Shown in pieces: positions 1 to 7,351 of a stretch of 34,933 bases of DNA. Position 1 is the first letter of the stretch, and each line of letters opens with the position of its first letter. Made by a program: the position numbers and the translations under genes. The notes beneath the pieces were generated by a model, which was given only the letters and a program-made list of their open reading frames with translations, had not been told where the DNA came from and ran no database searches. The stretch is from Compostibacillus humi (GTDB lineage: Bacteria > Bacillota > Bacilli > Bacillales > Amphibacillaceae), in the NCBI RefSeq assembly GCF_014637175.1, contig NZ_BMEV01000034.1:1-34933 (forward strand), given 5' to 3'.

Positions 1-55
1 TATTAGGCACGCCGCCAGCGTTCGTCCTGAGCCAAGATCAAACTCTCCAAAAAAA
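1..55 (-). rRNA. 16S ribosomal RNA, 5' end only (partial)
   Basis: Read on the minus strand, this holds the conserved start of bacterial 16S: AGAGTTTGATCTTGGCTCAG followed by GACGAACGCTGGCGGCGTG. The gene runs off the left edge, so only about 55 nt are present. The mature 5' end is placed by analogy with Bacillus and could be off by several bases. It lies downstream of twelve tRNA genes on the same strand and has its own promoter at 195-223. Confidence 0.93.
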
Positions 56-194
56 GTTTGTTTAAATGAACAACGTTCATTTATCTTAGCGTTTCTTTTC
101 AGGGGATTGAAGCGTTGCTTCTTCCCTCTGCACAGGTTGTTTTGTTCAGTTTTCAAAGAGCAAATCATTCTGCCTTTTTAACGGCAGGTCTTTA

Positions 195-223
195 ATATTA
201 CCACTTTTTAAATCAAAAGTCAA
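195..223 (-). promoter_or_regulatory. Sigma-A promoter of the rRNA operon
   Basis: On the minus strand, TTGACT (218-223) and TAATAT (195-200) are separated by exactly 17 bp. It lies between tRNA-Ile and 16S. The transcript would start near 188 and carry a leader that begins with a small CTGCC/GGCAG stem and includes the typical Bacillus rrn leader stretch TTTGAAAACTGAACAAAAC (about 136-154). 16S can therefore be transcribed independently of the upstream tRNAs. Confidence 0.82.
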
Positions 224-245
224 TACTTTTTCTCAAAAAAGCGGA

Positions 246-319
<74 letters not shown>

Positions 320-333
320 ATGTTATTAATTAA

Positions 334-407
334 TGGAGCGGGTGAAGGGAATCGAACCCTCGACAACAGCTTGGAAGGCTGTGGTTTTACCACTAAACTA
401 CACCCGC
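334..407 (-). tRNA. tRNA-Gly (TCC)
   Basis: The acceptor GCGGGTG pairs with CACCCGC, the anticodon is TCC in a CTTCCAA loop, the discriminator is T, and CCA is encoded at 334-336. Confidence 0.96.
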
Positions 408-420
408 ATATCAAACTAAC

Positions 421-497
421 TGGTCGGGAAGACAGGATTCGAACCTGCGACCCCTTGGTCCCAAACCAAGTGCTCTACCAAGCTGAGCTACTTCCCG
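421..497 (-). tRNA. tRNA-Pro (TGG)
   Basis: The acceptor CGGGAAG pairs with CTTCCCG. The anticodon is TGG inside TTTGGGA, the discriminator is A, and CCA is encoded at 421-423. Confidence 0.96.
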
Positions 498-502
498 CAA
501 AA

Positions 503-576
503 CGCGCCCGAGAGGAGTCGAACCCCTAACCTTTTGATCCGTAGTCAAACGCTCTATCCAATTGAGCTACGGGCGC
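503..576 (-). tRNA. tRNA-Arg (ACG)
   Basis: The acceptor GCGCCCG pairs with CGGGCGC. The anticodon is ACG, whose A34 is expected to be edited to inosine in bacteria. The discriminator is G and CCA is not encoded. It is the first tRNA after the promoter at 600-628. Confidence 0.96.
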
Positions 577-599
577 AACAACAAAAACGCGACCTTTTT

Positions 600-628
600 A
601 TATTAACACATACAAAAATAAAATGCAA
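600..628 (-). promoter_or_regulatory. Sigma-A promoter for tRNA Arg-Pro-Gly-Ile
   Basis: Minus-strand TTGCAT (623-628) and TAATAT (600-605) have a 17-bp spacer. It sits in the only sizeable gap between the Leu pair and tRNA-Arg, and splits the tRNA cluster into separately driven parts. Confidence 0.75.
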
Positions 629-634
629 GTTTTT

Positions 635-721
<87 letters not shown>

Positions 722-742
722 AAGATTCATGTCATTAATGCA

Positions 743-827
743 TGCGGATGAAGGGAGTCGAACCCCCACGTCCTCAACGGACACTAGAGCCTGATTCTAG
801 CGCGTCTGCCAATTCCGCCACATCCGC
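743..827 (-). tRNA. tRNA-Leu (CAG)
   Basis: A class II tRNA. The acceptor GCGGATG pairs with CATCCGC, the anticodon loop ATCAGGC gives CAG, and a long variable arm is present. CCA is not encoded. It lies about 20 nt from the second Leu tRNA. Confidence 0.96.
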
Positions 828-831
828 ATAA

Positions 832-907
832 TGGTGAGCCATGTAGGAATCGAACCTACGACCCTCTGATTAAAAGTCAGATGCTCTACCGACTGAGCTA
901 ATGGCTC
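832..907 (-). tRNA. tRNA-Lys (TTT)
   Basis: The acceptor GAGCCAT pairs with ATGGCTC. The anticodon is TTT in CTTTTAA, the discriminator is A and CCA is encoded. The first 26 nt of this gene recur 146 bp upstream in a chimeric cassette (1028-1054). Confidence 0.97.
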
Positions 908-948
908 AAATTATCTTAAATACAGCCCGCTTGCTGTTTTGTTTGAGA

Positions 949-1027
949 TGCTCGTCGTGTTGCAAGCTCATTCGATGATGCAGCACTCCTCGCAACTCGA
1001 AGCATTTTCGGCAGATGTTTTGCTCGT
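949..1027 (-). repeat. 79-bp repeated core, copy 1 (fused to a tRNA-Lys half)
   Basis: These 79 bp match 1580-1658 at about 74 positions. On the minus strand the core directly follows the tRNA-Lys 5' half and begins ACGAGCAA. It contains GCAAC, GTTGC and GCAAC segments that could form alternative stems, with a smaller GCAT/ATGC stem inside the first pair. TGCTCGT occurs at both ends. About 40 bp of unrelated sequence separates it from the intact tRNA-Lys. I do not recognise the family; a small mobile element or a structured RNA are both possible. Confidence 0.85.
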
Positions 1028-1054
1028 TGCTCTACCGACTGAGCTAATGGCTCA
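1028..1054 (-). pseudogene. Duplicated 5' part of tRNA-Lys (27 bp)
   Basis: Identical to 882-908, covering the acceptor 5' strand and complete D arm of tRNA-Lys plus one upstream base. After GGTAGAGCA the sequence switches to the 79-bp core, so no anticodon, T arm or acceptor 3' strand exists. It cannot be a working tRNA. Confidence 0.9.
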
Positions 1055-1056
1055 CA

Positions 1057-1084
1057 TAAAAAAATACTATTGAAACAATAGTAT
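1057..1084 (-). terminator. AT-rich hairpin with T tract after tRNA-Gln
   Basis: ATACTATTG and CAATAGTAT form a perfect 9-bp stem with a 3-nt loop (1064-1084). On the minus strand it is followed by about seven T. This would end the Asn-Ser-Glu-Asp-Gln transcript, but the stem is weak, and I find no good promoter between it and tRNA-Lys, so partial readthrough is likely. Confidence 0.55.
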
Positions 1085-1112
1085 GAAGCTAAGATCCAAG
1101 ATATAAGGAAAA

Positions 1113-1186
1113 TGGCTGGGCCACTAGGATTCGAACCTAGGATCACGGGACCAAAACCCGTTGCCTTACCGCTTGGCTATGGCCCA
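1113..1186 (-). tRNA. tRNA-Gln (TTG)
   Basis: The acceptor TGGGCCA pairs with TGGCCCA. The anticodon is TTG in TTTTGGT, the discriminator is G and CCA is encoded at 1113-1115. Confidence 0.96.
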
Positions 1187-1191
1187 ACAGA

Positions 1192-1268
1192 TGGCGGTCC
1201 GGACGGGACTCGAACCCGCGACCTCCTGCGTGACAGGCAGGCATTCTAACCAACTGAACTACCGGACC
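1192..1268 (-). tRNA. tRNA-Asp (GTC)
   Basis: The acceptor GGTCCGG pairs with CCGGACC. The anticodon is GTC in CTGTCAC, the discriminator is G and CCA is encoded. Confidence 0.96.
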
Positions 1269-1276
1269 AAAAAGAA

Positions 1277-1351
1277 TGGTGACCCGTACGGGATTCGAAC
1301 CCGTGTTACCGCCGTGAAAGGGCGGTGTCTTAACCACTTGACCAACGGGCC
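1277..1351 (-). tRNA. tRNA-Glu (TTC)
   Basis: The acceptor GGCCCGT pairs with ACGGGTC with one wobble. The anticodon is TTC in CTTTCAC, the discriminator is A and CCA is encoded. Confidence 0.96.
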
Positions 1352-1357
1352 AGAAAA

Positions 1358-1450
1358 TGGCGGAGAAGGAGGGATTTGAACCCTCGCGCCGGCTTACGCC
1401 GACCTACACCCTTAGCAGGGGCGCCTCTTCAGCCACTTGAGTACTTCTCC
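1358..1450 (-). tRNA. tRNA-Ser (GCT)
   Basis: A class II tRNA. The acceptor GGAGAAG pairs with CTTCTCC, the anticodon loop CTGCTAA gives GCT, a long variable arm (GTCGGCGTAAGCCGGC) is present, and CCA is encoded. Confidence 0.96.
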
Positions 1451-1453
1451 AAC

Positions 1454-1528
1454 TGGCTCCACAGGTAGGATTCGAACCTACGACCGATCGGTTAACAGCC
1501 GATTGCTCTACCACTGAGCTACTGTGGA
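1454..1528 (-). tRNA. tRNA-Asn (GTT)
   Basis: The acceptor TCCACAG pairs with CTGTGGA. The anticodon loop CTGTTAA gives GTT, the discriminator is G and CCA is encoded. It is the first intact tRNA of the cluster. Its 5' part is repeated 155 bp upstream in a cassette like the one at tRNA-Lys. Confidence 0.97.
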
Positions 1529-1579
1529 ATTTGATAAAAGGTTATTAACTGTTGTGCTGAGTTTTATTTGCTATTTAAT

Positions 1580-1657
1580 TGCTCGTCGTGTTGCAAGCTC
1601 ATTCGGCGATGCAGCACTCCTCGCAACTCGCAGCATTTTCGGCAGATGCGTTGCTCG
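1580..1657 (-). repeat. 79-bp repeated core, copy 2 (fused to a tRNA-Asn half)
   Basis: Second copy of the core at 949-1027, differing at about five positions; the boundary is ambiguous by one base. On the minus strand it follows the tRNA-Asn 5' half at the same point (after GGTAGAGCA) as copy 1 follows the tRNA-Lys half. About 49 bp unrelated to the equivalent stretch of copy 1 separate it from intact tRNA-Asn. It lies downstream of the promoter at 1720-1748, so it should be transcribed in the tRNA precursor. Confidence 0.85.
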
Positions 1658-1685
1658 TTGCTCTACCACTGAGCTACTGTGGAAT
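1658..1685 (-). pseudogene. Duplicated 5' part of tRNA-Asn (28 bp)
   Basis: Identical to 1503-1530: the acceptor 5' strand and D arm of tRNA-Asn plus two upstream bases. It stops at the same structural position as the tRNA-Lys fragment and continues into the shared core. It is not a functional tRNA. Confidence 0.9.
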
Positions 1686-1719
1686 AATTTTAACCATTAA
1701 GTTAACAACAGCGTTATAT

Positions 1720-1748
1720 ATAATACACTACAACAAACAGGTTGTCAA
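1720..1748 (-). promoter_or_regulatory. Sigma-A promoter of the tRNA cluster
   Basis: On the minus strand, a perfect TTGACA (1743-1748), a 17-bp spacer and TATTAT (1720-1725). The transcript would start near 1713 and first cover the tRNA-Asn half/79-bp cassette, then Asn, Ser, Glu, Asp and Gln. Confidence 0.88.
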
Positions 1749-1953
1749 TGCTTTTTGGTTTTGCCGTTTAAGTTGACGGCTTAATTAATTTATCATGGAT
1801 TTCTATTTTCGTCAATGACTTTTTGATGATTTTTTTCTCTATCTATAAACCATAGTAGTGAAGTAAGTATATTATATAGTATACTATAAAACTTAGAGAT
1901 AAAATATCATTTTATATAGATAAGTTTCAATCAACACACTTCAAAGAATCCTT
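1749..1953. other. Gap between tRNA promoter and sprL
   Basis: A strongly A+T-rich stretch with no gene. The only structure I see is a perfect 14-bp palindrome, TATAGTATACTATA, at 1875-1888. I see no convincing terminator for sprL. Confidence 0.5.
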
Positions 1954-2409
1954 CTATGAAAGGTAAATAATTTTTCCTCCACATGCACCACACCGATACC
2001 GATTCACATTAAATCTCCTTTTGCGGATATACTCCATCCCACAAGAACCGCATCTATATATGTAGGTTTTTTTATTTCTTTCTGAAGGCAGCGGCTTGCA
2101 AAACCGCGGCGCACCTGTCCTTTTTAAGAGTTCCTTAAACTCACGATCCCGATGCTGGTATCCTTTCCCTTCAACATGCAAGTGATAATGACATAATTCG
2201 TGTTTTATAATTCCTATAAATTCTTCCCAATCCATTTCTGTATAGTATTTCGGGTTCAATTCAATAACCTTTTCGGAAGGAATATATCTTCCTCCTGTTG
2301 TTCTTAAACGAGAATTAAATTTGACGGTATGTATGAAAGGTTTATTAAAAAATTCCATGGACACTTGATTAACCAATTGATGAAGATTCTTTTCATTAAA
2401 TAAGTCCAT
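1954..2409 (-). CDS. sprL: SprT-like zinc metalloprotease family protein (YdcK type)
   Basis: 151 residues, as expected for the short bacterial SprT-like family. The zinc-metalloprotease signature HELCH lies at residues 70-74, and a C-terminal zinc ribbon is formed by Cys120, Cys123, Cys140 and Cys143. The eukaryotic relative Spartan degrades DNA-protein crosslinks; the bacterial role is not established. The ATG is preceded by GGAG on the minus strand. In B. subtilis ydcK also lies beside the trnS tRNA cluster, which supports the assignment. It is transcribed toward the tRNAs and away from katA. Confidence 0.9.
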   Translation of the reverse strand: MDLFNEKNLHQLVNQVSMEFFNKPFIHTVKFNSRLRTTGGRYIPSEKVIELNPKYYTEMDWEEFIGIIKHELCHYHLHVEGKGYQHRDREFKELLKRTGAPRFCKPLPSERNKKTYIYRCGSCGMEYIRKRRFNVNRYRCGACGGKIIYLS

Positions 2410-2516
2410 TTGCCATAATCTCCATTTTGTATTTTTATTTATATTATCACTTAGATGACTCTTTTTCTCAATTGCTTTCCATCGAAATAAAACAAAAATT
2501 TATCGCCCGTTTTTAT

Positions 2517-2531
2517 TTATAATAATTTTAA
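2517..2531. promoter_or_regulatory. PerR-box-like operator upstream of katA
   Basis: TTATAATAATTTTAA matches the PerR consensus TTATAATNATTATAA at all but one position. It lies just upstream of the likely katA -35. Weaker matches lie at 2560-2574 (12 of 15, over the -10) and 2755-2769 (13 of 15). PerR control of katA is established in B. subtilis; occupancy here is inferred. Confidence 0.65.
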
Positions 2532-2538
2532 TTAAACA

Positions 2539-2566
2539 TTGATTTTTGTTTAATCTTATGTATAAT
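2539..2566 (+). promoter_or_regulatory. Sigma-A promoter of katA
   Basis: TTGATT (2539-2544), a 16-bp spacer and perfect TATAAT (2561-2566). A PerR-like sequence overlaps the -10 (2560-2574). Transcription from here leaves a 5' leader of about 220 nt. A second, weaker TATAAT at 2756-2761 close to the gene may be another start. Confidence 0.65.
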
Positions 2567-2754
2567 AATGATTAGCGGACATTACATTGCAAGGATGTGG
2601 TTAAATTTACATAAGTAACCTTTGTGTTGTGCAGAAAATGTTTGCTTGTGGTTTGCAATTTTCAATTAAAGTAAATAAATGAGAAATAATACATTTTAAA
2701 TTTACGAAATAGTTTTTAAGATTTATTAATAGTAATTTAAAAACGGTTATGATA

Positions 2755-2769
2755 TTATAATAATTGTAT
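2755..2769. promoter_or_regulatory. Second PerR-box-like site close to katA
   Basis: TTATAATAATTGTAT matches the PerR consensus at 13 of 15 positions, about 25 bp before the katA start. It overlaps a TATAAT hexamer that lacks a good -35. Confidence 0.45.
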
Positions 2770-2794
2770 TTTAACTAGATGGAGGGATTTGTGA

Positions 2795-4285
2795 ATGTCT
2801 GAGGAAAAAAAGAGATTGACGACAGCGTTTGGTGCACCAGTGCCTAACGATGATGACTCAAAGACAGCTGGCCCGCGTGGTCCACTACTAATGGAAGATT
2901 ACTGGTTTATTGAAAAACTAGCACATTTTGATAGAGAAGTTATTCCTGAACGCCGAATGCATGCTAAAGGTTCTGGTGCATACGGTACGTTCACCGTTAC
3001 AAATGACATTACAAAATATACAAAAGCAAAATTATTCTCTGAAGTTGGAAAGAAAACAGATATGTTCATTCGTTTTTCTACCGTAGCAGGCGAGCGCGGT
3101 GCTGCTGATGCGGAACGCGATATTCGCGGTACAGCAATGAAGTTCTATACGGAAGAAGGAAACTGGGACTTAGTAGGTAACAACACACCTGTATTCTTTA
3201 TGAGAGATCCTAAGAGATTCCCAGATTTAAACCACGTTGTTAAACGCAACCCGCGTACGAACATGAGAGACCCACAGGCAAACTGGGATTTCTGGACAAA
3301 CTTGCCAGAAGCACTTCACCAAGTCACCATCGTTATGAGTGATCGCGGTATCCCTGCCAGCTACCGTCATATGCACATGTTTGGAAGCCATACTTACTCC
3401 ATGTTTAACGATAAGAACGAACGTGTATGGGTAAAATTCCATTTCAAAACACAGCAAGGAATTAAAAACTTAACGGACCAAGAAGCTGCAGAACTAATTG
3501 GTAAAGACCGGGAAAGCCATCAGCGTGATTTATATGAAGCAATCGAGCGTGGCGATTATCCTAAATGGACGATGTACATCCAAGTAATGACTGAGGAACA
3601 GGCAAGAGAATTGCCATACAATCCGTTTGACTTGACTAAAGTTTGGTATAAGAAAGATTTCCCGCTAATTGAAGTCGGAGTCGTAGAACTAAACCGTAAC
3701 CCTGAAAATTACTTTGCTGAAGTTGAACAAGCAGCGTTTGCTCCAACAAACATTGTACCTGGCATTGGTTTCTCACCAGATAAAATGCTGCAAGGCCGTC
3801 TGTTCTCATATGGAGATGCCCAGCGTTACCGCTTAGGTGTAAACCACTGGCAAATTCCGGTTAACTATCCGAAGAATGCGAAGAACTTTAACCCGTACCA
3901 TCGTGACGGCGCTATGAGAGTAATGAATTACGTGCAAGGCAACAACATCTCTTACAGCCCGAACATGTATGGTGAATGGCAAGATAGCAAGGAACATCAG
4001 GAACCAGCATTAGATTTATTCGGAAATGCAGATTATCATAACTTCCGTGAAGACGATGATAATTATTATGAACAGCCAGGAAAGCTCTTCCGTCTCATGT
4101 CAGAAGATGAGCAGCAAAGACTGTTTGAAAACACTGCCCGGGCAATGGAAGGCACTACAAAAGAAGTCCAGCTTCGCCATATCAATAACTGCTACAAAGC
4201 AGATCCAGCGTATGGTGAGGGTGTTGCAAAAGCTCTTGGCATTCCAATGAGCGAAGTTGAAGCAGCAAGCGAAGTTGAAAAATAA
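2795..4285 (+). CDS. katA: Haem catalase KatA
   Basis: 496 residues, the size of the small-subunit monofunctional catalases. It converts hydrogen peroxide to water and oxygen in the cytoplasm. Visible landmarks are the distal His56 in RRMHAKG, the active-site Asn in VGNNTPVFF (about 129-130), and the proximal haem-ligand Tyr339 in [21 protein letters not shown] ribosome binding site precedes the ATG. Upstream lie a sigma-A promoter and PerR-like boxes, consistent with peroxide-induced expression. It is a single-gene unit on the plus strand between sprL and tex, which are close neighbours in B. subtilis, so katA looks like a lineage-specific insertion. Confidence 0.97.
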   Translation: MSEEKKRLTTAFGAPVPNDDDSKTAGPRGPLLMEDYWFIEKLAHFDREVIPERRMHAKGSGAYGTFTVTNDITKYTKAKLFSEVGKKTDMFIRFSTVAGERGAADAERDIRGTAMKFYTEEGNWDLVGNNTPVFFMRDPKRFPDLNHVVKRNPRTNMRDPQANWDFWTNLPEALHQVTIVMSDRGIPASYRHMHMFGSHTYSMFNDKNERVWVKFHFKTQQGIKNLTDQEAAELIGKDRESHQRDLYEAIERGDYPKWTMYIQVMTEEQARELPYNPFDLTKVWYKKDFPLIEVGVVELNRNPENYFAEVEQAAFAPTNIVPGIGFSPDKMLQGRLFSYGDAQRYRLGVNHWQIPVNYPKNAKNFNPYHRDGAMRVMNYVQGNNISYSPNMYGEWQDSKEHQEPALDLFGNADYHNFREDDDNYYEQPGKLFRLMSEDEQQRLFENTARAMEGTTKEVQLRHINNCYKADPAYGEGVAKALGIPMSEVEAASEVEK

Positions 4286-4293
4286 TAAAGACA

Positions 4294-4324
4294 AAAAACT
4301 GCACTTTTTCGAAGTGCAGTTTTT
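4294..4324. terminator. Bidirectional terminator between katA and tex
   Basis: A 13-bp stem of A5-CTGCACTT paired with AAGTGCAG-T5 around a 5-nt loop, with T runs in both directions. It serves the convergent katA and tex genes. Confidence 0.9.
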
Positions 4325-4335
4325 CATTTGCCTTT

Positions 4336-6513
4336 TTATGCTTTTTGTTCTTGTACCATGGATAAAGCAATTCTTTCTTTTTCTAAATCAATCGCCTCTA
4401 CCCAAACCGTTACAACATCCCCGACAGAAACGATATCCATCGGATGTTTAACGTACTGATTGGACATCTTGGAAATATGGACTAGCCCGTCCTGCTTGAC
4501 ACCAATATCGACAAACACACCGAAATCGACAACATTTCTTACCGTACCTTGCAATTCCATCCCCGGCTTTAAGTCTTCCAATGTAAGCACGTTGCGTTTT
4601 AACAGCGGCTGCGGGAATTCATCCCTCGGGTCCCGCTCCGGCCTGCTTAATGCCTGAATTATATCCAAAAGGGTCGGTTCCCCTATTTCTAATTCGGCAG
4701 CAGTTTTCTTTATATCCAATGCTTTCATCTTCTCCTTTAATGTTTCAGTGCCGATATCTGCAAAAGTGCAGCCGATGCTTTCCAAGAGCTTTTCCGTCTG
4801 CGGATAACTTTCCGGGTGAATCGGTGTACGGTCCAGCGGATGATTTCCATCAATAATCCTTAAAAAGCCAATAGCCTGCTCATATGTTTTTGCGCCAAGT
4901 CGGGGAATTTTCTTCAATTGCTCCCGATTCAAAAATTTCCCTTCTTCATTTCGCTTTTTGACTATATTATTGGCAACGGTTTTCGACAGTCCTGAAACGT
5001 ATTGCAATAAAGATACGGAGGCCGTATTTACATTCACTCCCACCTGGTTGACAGCCGTTTCCACTACAAAGGATAGTGATTCATTTAATGCCTTTTGGCT
5101 TACATCATGCTGATACTGACCTACTCCAATCGATTTTGGATCAATTTTCACCAATTCCGAAAGCGGATCCTGCACCCGTCTGGCAATAGATACTGCACTC
5201 CTTTGTTCCACTTCTAAATCTGGGAATTCTTCTCTGGCTAATTTCGATGCAGAGTATACACTTGCTCCAGCTTCATTGACAATAATATAGGAAAGATTTA
5301 ATCCGTGCTTCCCAATTAAGTCAGAGAAAAATTGTTCAGTTTCTCTGGAAGCCGTACCATTTCCAATGGCTACAAGTTCAATATGATATTTATTAATAAG
5401 TTGAAGAACGACTTTTTCTGCACCCGCCACATCATTTTTTGGAGGCGTCGGATACATTACGCCTATGTCCAATACTTTTCCAGTTTCGTCAACTACGGCT
5501 AGCTTGCATCCTGTACGATAAGCCGGATCCACTCCTAAAATTGTCTTTCCTTTTAACGGAGGCTGCAAAAGCAAATTTCGCAAATTTAGTGAAAAAACTT
5601 CAATCGCCTTTTCTTCCGCCCTTTCCGTTAATTGCTTTCGAATTTCCCTTTCAATCGATGGGGAAATCAGCCGTTTGTAGCTGTCCTCGATAGCTTGTCC
5701 GATGATTTCCTTTAATTCTTCATCCGCCTGCGGTTTAATAATCTTTTTATGGAGGTAATTCATTATTTTCTCCATCGGCGGTTCAATAGTAATTCGCAAT
5801 ACTTCCTCTTTCTCCCCCCGGTTCATTGCTAACACTCGATGGGGAACAACAGAACGAACCGACTCCTGATAATCATAGTACATTTCGTATACTCTTTTCT
5901 CGTCCTTCTCCGCCTGTTTCAAGGTCGATCGTAACGTTCCTCTCTTCATCGTTTCTTCACGTATATACTCACGATAAGACGGTTCATCGGAAATCCACTC
6001 CGCAATAATATCATTAACCCCGGATAGCACATCTTCTTTCGTGTGCAGATCATGTTCCTCGGAAAAATATTTTGCTGCTTCTTCGTCCAGAGCAAATGAT
6101 TGTTGTTTCCAAATCTTCTCTGCCAGTGGTTCCAATCCTTTTTCCTTCGCAATAACCGCTCTCGTTCTTCTTTTTTGCCGGAAAGGGCGATATAAATCTT
6201 CTACCCGCTGCAGCTTTGTTGCTTCGTTGATTTGCTGTTCCAGTTCATCGGTTAGCTTCCCTTGTTCCTCAATGAGCCGCAGCACTTCCTTTTTTCTTTC
6301 CATTAGGTGAAGAGCATACTGCCACTGGTCCTGAATCGTTTTTATTTGTACTTCATCCATTCCGCCCGTAGCTTCTTTACGATAACGGGCAATGAACGGC
6401 ACGGTATTTCCTTCCTCTAATAATTCAATTACTGTTTGAACTGTTTTTTGATTTACCTTTGCCTCTCTTGCAACAGTTTCTAGCAAAAGATTCTGTTCTG
6501 TATTATTTGCCAC
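4336..6513 (-). CDS. tex: Tex family RNA-binding transcription accessory protein (YdcI)
   Basis: About 725 residues from the chosen GTG start at 6513. The reading frame is open to 6579, but the only good ribosome binding site (GGGAGG) lies directly before TTG 6516/GTG 6513, and the protein sequence typical of Tex starts there. Domains in order: helical N-terminal Tex region with FIARYRKEATGG, a YqgF/RNase H-like fold beginning ILGVDPAYRTG, helix-hairpin-helix segments (VNTASVSLLQYVSGL and following), and a C-terminal S1 RNA-binding domain. Tex binds nucleic acid and transcription complexes. In B. subtilis the equivalent ydcI lies after the sigB operon; here it follows mazF directly. Confidence 0.95.
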   Translation of the reverse strand: MANNTEQNLLLETVAREAKVNQKTVQTVIELLEEGNTVPFIARYRKEATGGMDEVQIKTIQDQWQYALHLMERKKEVLRLIEEQGKLTDELEQQINEATKLQRVEDLYRPFRQKRRTRAVIAKEKGLEPLAEKIWKQQSFALDEEAAKYFSEEHDLHTKEDVLSGVNDIIAEWISDEPSYREYIREETMKRGTLRSTLKQAEKDEKRVYEMYYDYQESVRSVVPHRVLAMNRGEKEEVLRITIEPPMEKIMNYLHKKIIKPQADEELKEIIGQAIEDSYKRLISPSIEREIRKQLTERAEEKAIEVFSLNLRNLLLQPPLKGKTILGVDPAYRTGCKLAVVDETGKVLDIGVMYPTPPKNDVAGAEKVVLQLINKYHIELVAIGNGTASRETEQFFSDLIGKHGLNLSYIIVNEAGASVYSASKLAREEFPDLEVEQRSAVSIARRVQDPLSELVKIDPKSIGVGQYQHDVSQKALNESLSFVVETAVNQVGVNVNTASVSLLQYVSGLSKTVANNIVKKRNEEGKFLNREQLKKIPRLGAKTYEQAIGFLRIIDGNHPLDRTPIHPESYPQTEKLLESIGCTFADIGTETLKEKMKALDIKKTAAELEIGEPTLLDIIQALSRPERDPRDEFPQPLLKRNVLTLEDLKPGMELQGTVRNVVDFGVFVDIGVKQDGLVHISKMSNQYVKHPMDIVSVGDVVTVWVEAIDLEKERIALSMVQEQKA

Positions 6514-6586
6514 CAATGTTCCTCCCTTGACTTTCTTGAATCTTATATCAGCCTTTGAGTGACCTATGTTCGCAAGCAAAATAAAA

Positions 6587-6619
6587 TACCCTTTTCTTCA
6601 CAGAGGAAAGAGAAGGGTA
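6587..6619 (-). terminator. Terminator after mazF
   Basis: TACCCTT pairs with AAGGGTA, extended by TCTT/AAGA after one mismatch. On the minus strand it is followed by TTTTATTTT. It would separate the mazEF transcript from tex. Confidence 0.7.
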
Positions 6620-6620
6620 G

Positions 6621-6983
6621 TTAAGGTCCATTGTAAATATCTTTTAAACCGAGACTAATCTCAAGAGCATGATTGATTTTTTTCATCATTTCATCATCAA
6701 GCTTTGTAATCCTGTCAGTTAGCCGCTGTTTATCTAATGTTCTAATCTGTTCAAGCAAAATAACGGAGTTGCGATCAAATCCATATTTTTTCGCATCAAT
6801 TTCCACGTGAGTAGGTAATTTCGCTTTTTGAATCTGTGCTGTAATTGCAGCAACAATAACCGTCGGGCTGAAACGGTTTCCAATATCATTCTGCAAAATT
6901 AATACCGGACGTACGCCCCCCTGTTCGGACCCTACTACTGGAGATAGGTCTGCGAAATATACCTCCCCTCTTTGAACGATCAA
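6621..6983 (-). CDS. mazF: mRNA interferase MazF (EndoA/NdoA toxin)
   Basis: 120 residues with the MazF/PemK fold. The start [20 protein letters not shown] and GGVRPVLIL are nearly identical to B. subtilis NdoA as I recall it. The expected catalytic residues Arg25 (GGVRP) and Thr48 (AAITAQ) are both present. The family cleaves mRNA at a short specific sequence (UACAU in B. subtilis) and is neutralised by the upstream antitoxin, whose stop lies 4 nt before this start. The chromosomal location is conserved, so this is a resident module and not a plasmid addiction system. The toxin looks intact. Confidence 0.96.
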   Translation of the reverse strand: MIVQRGEVYFADLSPVVGSEQGGVRPVLILQNDIGNRFSPTVIVAAITAQIQKAKLPTHVEIDAKKYGFDRNSVILLEQIRTLDKQRLTDRITKLDDEMMKKINHALEISLGLKDIYNGP

Positions 6984-6987
6984 AACT

Positions 6988-7272
6988 TTACACCCCGATC
7001 ACGGTGCGTTTAAAGGTGATTTCAGCCTCCTCTTCAGCTTGGAAAGCTTCTGAAGCAATGGTTAAATTGATACGTCCCATTTCCTGATATCCTCGCCGCA
7101 TCGATTCTTGGAATTGCTTAATGTGTTCGTTCTTTTTTTGTTCCAAGTATTTTTTCGTAGCCTGGCAAATAAAATCACTCAAATTGCTATTTTCATGCTT
7201 CATTAATCCGTCCACCTCATTTAATAGGTTTGTTGGTAACTTCACGAGTACCTCCTGTACACTCTCAGACAA
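6988..7272 (-). CDS. mazE: MazE-type antitoxin (EndoAI/NdoAI)
   Basis: 94 residues with an N-terminal ribbon-helix-helix region and a C-terminal part including [19 protein letters not shown], a stretch shared with the Bacillus EndoAI antitoxins. It binds and inhibits MazF and probably autoregulates the operon. The start is a TTG at 7272, preceded by GGAGG at 9 nt; no ATG fits. The C-terminal residues are the toxin-binding part in the known complex. In B. subtilis alr lies immediately upstream; here it does not, and the operon has its own promoter at 7323-7351. Confidence 0.92.
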   Translation of the reverse strand: MSESVQEVLVKLPTNLLNEVDGLMKHENSNLSDFICQATKKYLEQKKNEHIKQFQESMRRGYQEMGRINLTIASEAFQAEEEAEITFKRTVIGV

Positions 7273-7322
7273 ACCAATGCACCTCCACCAACTGTTGAAA
7301 CGTACTTAAAAATGTCTCTTTA

Positions 7323-7351
7323 ATAATAGCATTGATTTACCCCATTTGCAA
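7323..7351 (-). promoter_or_regulatory. Sigma-A promoter of mazEF
   Basis: Minus-strand TTGCAA (7346-7351), a 17-bp spacer and TATTAT (7323-7328), about 50 bp before the TTG start of mazE. It gives mazEF an independent promoter in the absence of alr. Confidence 0.75.

Noticed and set aside
1028-1054. A second functional tRNA-Lys gene
   Set aside because: Only the 5' strand and D arm exist; no anticodon or T arm follows, so it is a fragment.
916-1379. Open frames across the Lys cassette and the Gln, Asp and Glu tRNAs on both strands
   Set aside because: They overlap well-formed tRNA genes and have no ribosome binding sites.
1875-1888. Perfect palindrome TATAGTATACTATA as an operator
   Set aside because: It lies in a very A+T-rich tract with no promoter or gene start near enough; likely compositional.
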